NCBI GenBank assembly: GCA_030740295.1
Contig: JASLXP010000783.1
Coordinates: 1 to 6,936 of the forward strand
DNA: 6,936 bases
Direction: 5' to 3'
Source of the DNA: Planctomycetota bacterium
GTDB taxonomy: Bacteria > Planctomycetota > PUPC01 > JACPCR01
Below the pieces are notes generated by a model. That model was not told the origin of the DNA and did no database searches. It saw nothing but the letters and a program-made list of their open reading frames with translations. The translations under genes were made by a program, and so were the position numbers. Positions 1 through 6,409 of this stretch are shown piece by piece; the stretch's first letter is position 1, and each line of letters starts with the position of its first letter.

Positions 1-2309
1 GCATTCAGCTTCGAGTCCAGCTCTCGGAGTTTCGGCAACACCGGTTTTGCCGCGCCACCGTAGCTGCCGAGAATCTTCAGGCATTCAGTTATTCGGTGGC
101 GCTTTCCCCATTTGTGGATGGCCATCGAATCTATACAAAGCTCCATTCCCTCCTTGACATTGAATTTTGCCAGTAGCGCGAGTCCCCTCATTCGAATACC
201 GCTGGCAAACATGACGCCACTTGGGGCAGGCACTTTGATGGCCTGGTGGATGGCAGGCAGAAGCGGTCGGATTTCATCAAATGTCAGGTGTTTATAGATC
301 GTGCTGACTGCACCCCGTGCACGCCCGTCGTCATTCTGCAGCAGTTTTCTGACCGCGCTGTAAAGGAGCGGCCGATCAATTCCGTTTAAATTACCAGCAA
401 GGAGACCACGCATTCGCAGAGCCCCACCCGGATAAAACAGGCAGAAGCACAGGTACCTCTGAAAAAACTCTCTCGGATCTTCCTCATCTTCTTTGAGAGC
501 TAGTTTCAACATCAAAGGCGCAGCTTCCCTTGCCGGTTCGCCTATATGCGAGAGTGCGTACGCGGCCTGAATGCGGAGCCACAGATCCCCTTTCAGAAGC
601 GTTTCAGTCAGCGCAGGCACAGCTTCCGATGATTTGGCTTTCATCATGCCGAGGGCTTCGCAGGCACCATACCGGCCCGTTGTAGACTGCCCTTTGAGCA
701 AAGTCAGCAAGGAAGGCATGTGGTCGCCTTCCTTGGATACAAGGGCAGATGCCGCCCGGTGTCGGACCGCGGGAGACCAACTGCCCAAATCCTTAAGGAG
801 TGCTTCATGGCTCTTCTCTTTGTAGTTGCTGATGCCCAGATCCCAGGAGCTGAAATCTCGCCCAGCTTCCACAACATCAACAAGGGCCTGCCCCTCAAGC
901 CGGTTCTCCTCATCAATCCCTTTGCCGGTGATGTAGAGCTTCCGAAGGGGAAGGCACAATCCCAACACAATTGACCCGGTGCAGTCCCAGTTTCCATATT
1001 TGTGTTCAGAGCCGCTCATGCCTGCCCCGCCCTGATATGGGAAACTCCCGTCCCATTTTCGCTGCAGGTCATAAAACCAGCGTAATTCCTTAAGAAACGC
1101 AGCAGCCGCATCATCACCGGCCCTGGCAGCGCCAAGTGCGCCCCATAGGAAACTGAAGTAGTTCCCCGTGTGTCCGCGTTCTCGCTCGCCATGTGAGGCA
1201 ACGGTCATCTTAGAAAAGAACCTTGTTCCCTCCCGGTTGCCCTGCAGATCGAATATGACGGCAGCGACTGAGTTCTTTCCATTGTCATCGTGAACTCGCC
1301 AGCCTGGTCGATGGTCACCGTAAGGGATGGCGCCCTTGCCGATGTAAAACCCAAAGAACCGGTTTGCTCTTGCGATAGCCTGGGTGACCTCGTCGTCTTC
1401 GATGCCGCATTTGGCGGCCAGTACCAGCGACAGATGACAAATAAGACCCGCCTGGTTGAGCGCGCCGTAACCGCCGAGACTTCCATGCAATTTGTCACCA
1501 TTAAGGTCCGGCCATGCCATGCCGTGTCCCCAACTGCCAACCAGGCTCTGGCCCTGTGCCAGCTTCATTGAATACTCACGGATTGCCGGCAGAACATAGT
1601 CGTCTCCAGTTGCCAGGTAGTATTCGGTCAGGAACAGATTGGTGTACCCCCAGGGCCATGAGGCCATGCCGCTTTTCTGGCTGAGTTTCAGCTTCAGATC
1701 TTTGGGTCCATGCTTCCGGGCATAATCTTTTACCATTGATTTGTATTCCGGCTTCCCGGAAGCGAGCAGTGCAAGTACATTCATCTTTCCATCAATGCCG
1801 CCCTTGAGTTTCTTCGCGATGTGCCGGCATCCAGCGTCAAGAATCCTCTGAGATTTAATGCAACTGAAGGGAGCGGAATCCGCGTATGCGCCTAATGCAG
1901 GCAACCGCAGAGCGATGTCCTTTTGCTCGCCTCTGCGCCATATGATTAGTGGTAACGTGCCATCCTTTGCTTCAGCGCGCGTAATTGCATTGCCGAATTG
2001 TCTTCGGGCATCGCCATCAAATGGATGATTGCCGGCCCCGAGAATGACGTCTCCGGGGAAGAGCTTTCCATCGGCCGGTGCGCCCTTGTCGACCTTCGTG
2101 ATCAGAACCTGGCGGGCGTGCGTTGTTTCAAGGCTTCTGCCCCAGATCCAGCCACGGGCACCTGTCGGGCCGAGATTCCAGTCGTGCTTCTTGTCGGGTT
2201 TACCGCCTTGCGTGAGATCCGGCACCGCGTCCTTTGCAGATAAATTACCAAGAAAAGCAAAGGCTGGGATCGGCAAGAAACATAGTAATCGTGAAAGGTG
2301 ATATTTCAT
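1..2309 (-). CDS. Exported PDZ / DUF6288 / HEAT-repeat protein, 3' end outside window
   Basis: The frame is open without a stop from the ATG at 2307-2309 to the left edge, giving at least 769 codons, so the C-terminus is missing. Residues 1-25 look like a Sec signal peptide (MKYHLSR, then a hydrophobic stretch ending near LSA). Residues about 44-125 begin with WNLGPTGARGW and continue as a PDZ-like module (VLITKVDKGAPADGKL, then PGDVILGAG). Residues about 170-470 are a helical region with aromatic/Gly motifs (WPWGYTNLF at 218, GSWGHG at 258-263, GGYGALNQAG, GNWDCTG at 439-445), suggesting an alpha/alpha toroid. From about 505 there are HEAT-like repeats (W511, W577), then a conserved-looking tail with GRARGAVS and GKRHRITECLKILGSYGG. 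This order matches DUF6288 proteins of PVC bacteria as I remember them; their biochemical role is unknown to me. An exported scaffold or carbohydrate-active protein is an inference. An in-frame GTG lies 13 codons upstream, but ATG places the signal peptide at the N-terminus. I see no clear Shine-Dalgarno. It follows the dehydrogenase gene after a 171-nt gap. Confidence 0.85.
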   Translation of the reverse strand, partial: MKYHLSRLLCFLPIPAFAFLGNLSAKDAVPDLTQGGKPDKKHDWNLGPTGARGWIWGRSLETTHARQVLITKVDKGAPADGKLFPGDVILGAGNHPFDGDARRQFGNAITRAEAKDGTLPLIIWRRGEQKDIALRLPALGAYADSAPFSCIKSQRILDAGCRHIAKKLKGGIDGKMNVLALLASGKPEYKSMVKDYARKHGPKDLKLKLSQKSGMASWPWGYTNLFLTEYYLATGDDYVLPAIREYSMKLAQGQSLVGSWGHGMAWPDLNGDKLHGSLGGYGALNQAGLICHLSLVLAAKCGIEDDEVTQAIARANRFFGFYIGKGAIPYGDHRPGWRVHDDNGKNSVAAVIFDLQGNREGTRFFSKMTVASHGERERGHTGNYFSFLWGALGAARAGDDAAAAFLKELRWFYDLQRKWDGSFPYQGGAGMSGSEHKYGNWDCTGSIVLGLCLPLRKLYITGKGIDEENRLEGQALVDVVEAGRDFSSWDLGISNYKEKSHEALLKDLGSWSPAVRHRAASALVSKEGDHMPSLLTLLKGQSTTGRYGACEALGMMKAKSSEAVPALTETLLKGDLWLRIQAAYALSHIGEPAREAAPLMLKLALKEDEEDPREFFQRYLCFCLFYPGGALRMRGLLAGNLNGIDRPLLYSAVRKLLQNDDGRARGAVSTIYKHLTFDEIRPLLPAIHQAIKVPAPSGVMFASGIRMRGLALLAKFNVKEGMELCIDSMAIHKWGKRHRITECLKILGSYGGAAKPVLPKLRELDSKLN

Positions 2310-2381
2310 GGATCTGTCAGATCTGTAGTGCAGGCTTCTTCCAACCACAATGAGTTTCGTTTCTGTCCGCGCAAAAGGAGT

Positions 2382-2458
2382 TGGAGTAACGCCTTTATTA
2401 GGCGGGCTCTTTGAGCGGATGAGGAGGCCAGCCCCGGCTAAATAAAGCCGTTACCCCA
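2382..2458. repeat. Imperfect inverted repeat made of two hairpins (REPIN/MITE-like)
   Basis: Between the dehydrogenase stop and the DUF6288 start, the left arm (2386-2408) and right arm (2430-2454) are near-perfect reverse complements: GTAAC, then CTTTATT, AG and GGGCT match, with two mismatches and two single-base gaps. Weaker pairing extends to 2382 and 2458. Each arm also folds on itself: CGCCT-TTATT-AGGCG at 2390-2404 and CGGCT-AAATAA-AGCCG at 2435-2450. About 20 nt separate the long arms. Two small hairpins in inverted orientation are the layout of REPIN-type dispersed elements. A role as transcription terminator between the upstream genes and DUF6288 is possible, but no T-run follows either hairpin. 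Copies elsewhere in the genome cannot be tested from this window. Confidence 0.6.
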
Positions 2459-2480
2459 CCACCTGCTTCGACAATGACTG

Positions 2481-3485
2481 CTAATCGTAAGTCAAGATTA
2501 CTTTTCCTGACTCCCCTGAAATGAACACAGCAAAGGCTTCCTGCACCTTTCCAAACGGGAAAACGTGGGTGATGAGTCTGTCATAAGGGACGCCTCGTTC
2601 GTGCAAGGCGAGCATCTCTTTCCAATCCTCGCTGGTGTAATACCAGGAGCCTTTGATAGTGATTTCCTTTCTGAGAAAGGTCTCGGAAGGATTGAATGTC
2701 AATTTGCTGAGTTCTCCGACTTGGTAAAGGGTGCCCTGCTGGCGCACAAGGTCGATTGCCTGCATGTAGGCCGCGCTGTTGCCTACTGCGAGAATCACGA
2801 TGTCTGCGCCCTGTCCGGCCGTCCATTCAAGTACGGCTTCTTTCGCGTCCTCATTTTCTGAATTCACGCCGCGTGCCGCCCCCAGCTCTTCAGCGAATCT
2901 CGTTCTGAAATCGATCAGGTCGATTCCCATGACCTCGGCCCCACGAGAGACCTGCACGACGACACTGCTGAGGCCAACAGGGCCAAGACCGAGAACAACT
3001 ACTTTTTTGCCAGCAGTGTCACCAAGGCGAAGAGCGGCTCGCACAGGCACTCCAAGGCCGTCCCCGCTGAGAAGGACTCCGGCCGGCCAATCCACATCAT
3101 CCGGCAGTGGCTGGATTCCACGGATGCCGAGTCTGAAATACTCGGCATGCCCGTTCTGACCGTAAAGCGTAAGTGACCTGCAAGCGGTCTCGTAGCCTTG
3201 ATCGCAGAAATCGCAGTTGCCGCAGCCCTGGACGACTCTCGCTCCGACGCGCATCCCTGGCTCGTATTCTGAATGGGAAGGTGCCTCCTGGATAATGCCT
3301 GCGACTTCGTGGCCACCGTTATAGAAACCTTCACGTTCAACAGGTGGGCCCTTGACTCCATGCAATTCGCTGCCGCAAAGCCCTGTTGCCTTTACCTGGA
3401 TTAGAACGGTTTCGTCATCGCTGGTGGGACGTTCTGTTTCGACGATACCGACTTGGCCGTTGCCCAATAATTTGGCTGTTTTCAT
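2481..3485 (-). CDS. Zinc-dependent medium-chain (MDR) alcohol/polyol dehydrogenase
   Basis: This 334-residue protein has the usual length and layout of cytoplasmic zinc MDR enzymes, which oxidise alcohols, polyols or sugar carbons with NAD(P). The N-terminal GroES-like domain carries the catalytic zinc ligands C37 (GLCGSELHG) and H59-E60 in GGHEVAG. The structural zinc lobe is complete, with C88, C91, C94 and C102. The Rossmann fold begins near 160 with VVVLGLGPVG (GxGxxG at 166-171), and D189 at the end of the second strand (MGIDL) favours NAD over NADP. No signal peptide is present. The start is ATG at 3483-3485 and the stop TAG at 2481-2483. It begins 14 nt after the stop of the GH71/99-like gene, so co-transcription is likely; I see only a weak ribosome site. 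The substrate cannot be read from sequence. Context suggests a sugar or sugar alcohol released from a glycan, which is inference. Relatives include sorbitol and threonine dehydrogenase types. Confidence 0.93.
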   Translation of the reverse strand: MKTAKLLGNGQVGIVETERPTSDDETVLIQVKATGLCGSELHGVKGPPVEREGFYNGGHEVAGIIQEAPSHSEYEPGMRVGARVVQGCGNCDFCDQGYETACRSLTLYGQNGHAEYFRLGIRGIQPLPDDVDWPAGVLLSGDGLGVPVRAALRLGDTAGKKVVVLGLGPVGLSSVVVQVSRGAEVMGIDLIDFRTRFAEELGAARGVNSENEDAKEAVLEWTAGQGADIVILAVGNSAAYMQAIDLVRQQGTLYQVGELSKLTFNPSETFLRKEITIKGSWYYTSEDWKEMLALHERGVPYDRLITHVFPFGKVQEAFAVFISGESGKVILTYD

Positions 3486-3499
3486 CTCAGTTGCAGGTT

Positions 3500-4867
3500 T
3501 CAGGGATTAAGTTTCGGCAGTTCTTCTATGAAAGGAATCTTGCCACTAATCATTTCGGCAGCTTTGCCGACAAGCTTCAGATAGTGGTCGCTTGGCAGGC
3601 CTTCATATGTCAGAAATCTGTTCTTGTCGCTCACCGGAGGATTATTGGTGCACTTGAAAATGGCCGTGGCTTCGTCGACTTCATCGAACATGGCCTGATA
3701 CACCATCTTTGCTCCTGCCTTCTTTGCCTGCGCAAACTGAGACCAGAGAAAACGGCCGCCCTGGCGAGGGATGTGGTCGAATTTTGCTCCCTCTTTCAGG
3801 TTTGACCAACTGAAGCCGGGAAAGACAACCGGCAGATAGTCTTTTTTGTTTTTCTTGCACCAGGCGATGTCCGGCACAATTACCTCTTCCCAATGACGTT
3901 TCACACCAGCAGGGCCGAACCTGCCTACTGCCCAAGGGCTGATGATGTCTGCCTTCAGAAGGATCTTGTGCAATCCTGGATCGCTGACCGCGTCACGCTT
4001 CAGTTCTCGCCACCAACTGGGTACTCCCAGCATGACAGTGTTCCCGCCGTAGCGGGGATCGTCCTTCAGGAAATCAACGATGCGTTCACAGTCATCGAGT
4101 GTGTATTTCCGATTGTCGCCGAATCCGATTCCCCAGACGGCGACAACCGGTCTGCCGTTGTGATGCAGATAGGCTTTGTCTTTTTTGTCTCGCGTTATGT
4201 GCGCACGATCTACTAATCGTTTCCAATCGGTAATCAATCGATCATCGACATCGCCTTTCTGTCCCGAAAGGTCGTACATGACTGCGTAAGCACGGCCGTA
4301 ATTGTTCGCGCCTTCTCGGCAGTGATTCAGGACCGTCTGAGTAAAATTGAGCGAAATTTGACGATTACTAATCGAGCCGACGAAACGCTGCACAAACGCT
4401 CCATCGATTCCGTAGTCGTGCATCCATTTGAAATGCCGGAGCACCGTTTCCCGTTTGTAGGAGCTGAAGACTTCAGCGGCGCCGCCATCTGGATCATTGA
4501 AACCTGTAGGGAATCGCTCGTCAGCACCGCATTCGGTCATATCGGGCCAAAGCTCGACAGTGCATTTACCCGGCCCGAATTCTCCTCCTCTGCCCCAATG
4601 AAACCATCCCCTGCCGGAGCCGTCGGTTTTCGTCGAAAACCATCCCTGATAACCGCACATGACTTTCCCGTTTAGCGTGGACGTATCCACCCCACGTTTT
4701 GCACGCCCCGTGTAGGGATAAAACGCGTGCGCAAGCACTTTGTCGGTGGCAGGTGGAGAATGACGGGAAATCACGAGCGGCACTCGCTCAACTTTTGATG
4801 GGGAGCATCCCGGGCAGAAGAGGACAATGAGTAAAGCAATGGATGTTCTTCGGGTGACCCACTTCAA
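3500..4867 (-). CDS. Glycoside hydrolase family 71/99-like protein, probable lipoprotein
   Basis: This 455-residue exported protein resembles the GH71/GH99-like group, whose characterised families contain alpha-1,3-glucanases (GH71) and endo-alpha-mannosidases/mannanases (GH99). Residues 1-20 form a signal peptide (KWVTRR, then ALLIVLF) ending in CPGC, so C21 may be lipidated, although proline and cysteine before it make the lipobox atypical. Signatures in order are VMCGYQGWF at 69-77, FKWMHDYGIDGAFVQRF at 146-162, YAVMYDLSG at 194-202, GRPVVAVWGIGFGDN at 238-252, ISPWAVGRFG, and MFDEVDEATAIF at 393-404. These fit a (beta/alpha)8 barrel, and the acidic cluster D395/E396/D398/E399 is the best candidate for active-site residues. 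Start is TTG at 4865-4867, the first usable codon after an in-frame stop; no ATG precedes the signal peptide. It starts 5 nt after the upstream gene's stop and ends 14 nt before the dehydrogenase, indicating an operon. Fold-level assignment is fairly firm; substrate is unknown. Confidence 0.82.
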   Translation of the reverse strand: MKWVTRRTSIALLIVLFCPGCSPSKVERVPLVISRHSPPATDKVLAHAFYPYTGRAKRGVDTSTLNGKVMCGYQGWFSTKTDGSGRGWFHWGRGGEFGPGKCTVELWPDMTECGADERFPTGFNDPDGGAAEVFSSYKRETVLRHFKWMHDYGIDGAFVQRFVGSISNRQISLNFTQTVLNHCREGANNYGRAYAVMYDLSGQKGDVDDRLITDWKRLVDRAHITRDKKDKAYLHHNGRPVVAVWGIGFGDNRKYTLDDCERIVDFLKDDPRYGGNTVMLGVPSWWRELKRDAVSDPGLHKILLKADIISPWAVGRFGPAGVKRHWEEVIVPDIAWCKKNKKDYLPVVFPGFSWSNLKEGAKFDHIPRQGGRFLWSQFAQAKKAGAKMVYQAMFDEVDEATAIFKCTNNPPVSDKNRFLTYEGLPSDHYLKLVGKAAEMISGKIPFIEELPKLNP

Positions 4868-4872
4868 GATGA

Positions 4873-6153
4873 TTACTTTCTATGGACATAGTTGAGAGCC
4901 AGAATCACCGCATGCATCTGATGCTGGGTTACATCGATACGCAAGGGAGCTTCTTCCTTGTGATTCATGATGCCGCCCACTGCCAGTTCATCGGTGGTTA
5001 TGTTTCTGGACAGGAAAGTGTTTTTTGATTGCAGCGGGCCGCCCACCTGCCACGAAGTCAGCTTGTAGAGACCTCGGTCGATCGTGTAGTCGAGCTCATT
5101 CATCGCCCTGGCATCCTTCCGTTTTTCTGCAATCAGGTAAGCAGGAATGATGCCCTCAAAAACGTATGCAGTATTGCGCTTACGGCTGAGAGTTCGGTGG
5201 GTGTGGAACATCCACCAGGCCATGGCGAGAACGTAATCCCGGCACAGATCCGAGTGCTTCCAACGGGCCCGCTGGTATTCCCAGAATGCAAGGCAGCTCC
5301 ACTGAAAAAATCCTTTTGTTTCATTGGAATCATGGACGTGACGCCACTTGTCAACGGTGTAGTGTTTGGCAAGGACGGGAATTGTCTTATCCAAAGTGGA
5401 TACGAGAAAACTGAAGCCCACATACCTGGCCGCTCGCACCAGACACAGGATGACTTCGCCGTCGAAATAAGCGCTGAATCCAGCGCTCTTTTCTTTGGTG
5501 TCCAGACGCATCGACTTGGAAAAATGAAGGTTTGACATCTGCATCGAAACCAGATGTTGAATGAATCCCCAGAGCGTCTTCTGTATTTCCGTACGGAAAC
5601 CAGGATCGAGTTTGATGTGGCCCGAACGATTGGCGCGCAGCACCTCGATGATGCTCAGGGAGACCAGTGCGACCGTGCCGGTCGAACATTCTTTAGCGCC
5701 GGGATAGCTGATGATGAGGCGTCCGCTGTGATCGCCCTTGGTCGTGCGTGAAAGAAAGAACGTCAGACCTTTCTTCACCGCCTGCAGCAGTTCGGCATTC
5801 GGTTCATTTCGGAGAATCAGAGACAGACCCCACAATGCGCCGGCCTGTCGAATCTGGTTGTCAGAAGTGCTCAACTTCTTCTTCAAGAAATCATATTGAT
5901 AGTTGAAGTTGCCATCCGGTTTCTGATTGTTGACGAGGAAGATCTGCCCGAGCTTGAGGCTGCCCTCCAGGACGCCGCGGGTCAGCCTTGGCTGAAACTT
6001 GCGCTGTTTCCATTCAAGCCCTTGGACATGCTCCTTGAGCCAGCGGGGAAACTCGCTCTGGCTGAGTTGTGCAGGAAATTCTTCCGATTCCTCTCCAGTG
6101 GAATCCGATACCGTGATGGAAAGCAATATGAGAGCTGCGACTGCTCGTCTCAA
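4873..6153 (-). CDS. Exported all-helical (alpha/alpha-toroid-like) protein of unknown function
   Basis: I do not recognise a named family. The open frame extends to a TTG at 6175-6177 (434 residues), but I prefer the in-frame TTG at 6151-6153 (426 residues) because AGGGAG lies 9 nt upstream and the protein then starts MRRAVAALILLSITVSDS, a compact signal peptide. Numbering here uses the longer form. The mature part is helical with motifs spaced as in toroid proteins: NQKPDGNFNYQYD at 84-96, DNQIRQAGALWGL at 106-118, CSTGTVALVSLS near 165-176, FDGEVI at 239-244, FFQWSCLAFWEYQRA, YVFEGIIPAYLIA, and GGIMNH...RIDVTQHQ at 401-420. Repeated Gln/Asp/Gly-Ala helix pairs recall terpenoid-cyclase-type or (alpha/alpha)6 glycan-active folds such as glycan lyases, hydrolases or epimerases; this is inference. 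It heads the probable operon, 5 nt before the GH71/99-like gene, so a linked extracytoplasmic role on a glycan is plausible. Confidence 0.75.
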   Translation of the reverse strand: MRRAVAALILLSITVSDSTGEESEEFPAQLSQSEFPRWLKEHVQGLEWKQRKFQPRLTRGVLEGSLKLGQIFLVNNQKPDGNFNYQYDFLKKKLSTSDNQIRQAGALWGLSLILRNEPNAELLQAVKKGLTFFLSRTTKGDHSGRLIISYPGAKECSTGTVALVSLSIIEVLRANRSGHIKLDPGFRTEIQKTLWGFIQHLVSMQMSNLHFSKSMRLDTKEKSAGFSAYFDGEVILCLVRAARYVGFSFLVSTLDKTIPVLAKHYTVDKWRHVHDSNETKGFFQWSCLAFWEYQRARWKHSDLCRDYVLAMAWWMFHTHRTLSRKRNTAYVFEGIIPAYLIAEKRKDARAMNELDYTIDRGLYKLTSWQVGGPLQSKNTFLSRNITTDELAVGGIMNHKEEAPLRIDVTQHQMHAVILALNYVHRK

Positions 6154-6162
6154 TGGATATTT

Positions 6163-6168
6163 CTCCCT
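6163..6168 (-). promoter_or_regulatory. Shine-Dalgarno site favouring an internal TTG start
   Basis: On the minus strand AGGGAG sits 9 nt before the TTG at 6151-6153. The more upstream TTG at 6175-6177 has no comparable purine-rich site. This is the reason for the shorter start chosen for the exported helical protein. Confidence 0.5.
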
Positions 6169-6177
6169 GGCTTTCAA

Positions 6178-6398
6178 TGAAGACTGGCTCTTACAGACAC
6201 CGGTAGCCTACAAGACGAAACAGGGGAGATACAATCGCAAGTGAGGAGCATCCGCCACAGGCTTTGCATTCAATCTTGGTCGGCGAACAGGTCTGCAGTG
6301 GCAGGCATTACAGGATGAGACCACACTCCGTCCTGGTGGCAGGCAAACTCGGGTTTCCTGGTTATCTTGTCGCTCCCAAAATCAGAGAAACATTTTCC
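6178..6398. promoter_or_regulatory. Divergent intergenic region with a 10-bp direct repeat
   Basis: This stretch separates the leftward cluster from the rightward SGNH-like gene and must hold at least one promoter for each unless transcription enters from further away. I could not find a convincing -35/-10 pair on either strand. GTGGCAGGCA occurs twice in the same orientation, at 6298-6307 and 6336-6345, with starts 38 bp apart; a regulator binding site is possible but unsupported. No coding frame of note and no RNA gene is visible. Confidence 0.3.
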
Positions 6399-6403
6399 AG
6401 GAG
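6399..6403 (+). promoter_or_regulatory. Shine-Dalgarno AGGAG
   Basis: AGGAG lies 6 nt before the ATG at 6410-6412, a near-ideal spacing, and fixes the start of the right-hand gene. It is the clearest ribosome binding site in the window. Confidence 0.8.
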
Positions 6404-6409
6404 TCTCTC

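Noticed and set aside
704..1540. Several open frames of about 60-110 codons on the minus strand in other phases
   Set aside because: They lie inside the continuous DUF6288 frame, which has a signal peptide and coherent domain order; the short frames have low-complexity, Arg/Ser-rich translations with no motifs and no ribosome sites.
2278..2309. Lipoprotein signal (LLC at residues 8-10) in the DUF6288 protein
   Set aside because: The cysteine is too close to the N-terminus and lies inside the hydrophobic core, so a standard Sec signal peptide is more likely.
2390..2450. Intrinsic terminator of the three-gene operon
   Set aside because: The hairpin stems are only 5 bp individually and neither is followed by a T-run on the minus strand; the structure fits a paired palindromic repeat better, though a role in termination is not excluded.
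3386..3805. A 139-codon plus-strand open frame spanning the dehydrogenase/GH71/99-like junction
   Set aside because: It crosses the junction of two well-supported minus-strand genes and shows no family motif.
5029..5535. A 168-codon plus-strand open frame
   Set aside because: It is antisense to the exported helical protein gene. The translation has no recognisable domain, and the minus-strand frame explains the region with consistent motifs and operon spacing.
6367..6395. A sigma-70 type promoter (TTGTCG, 17-bp spacer, ACATTT) for the rightward gene
   Set aside because: The -10 match is poor and it would place transcription start on top of the AGGAG ribosome site.
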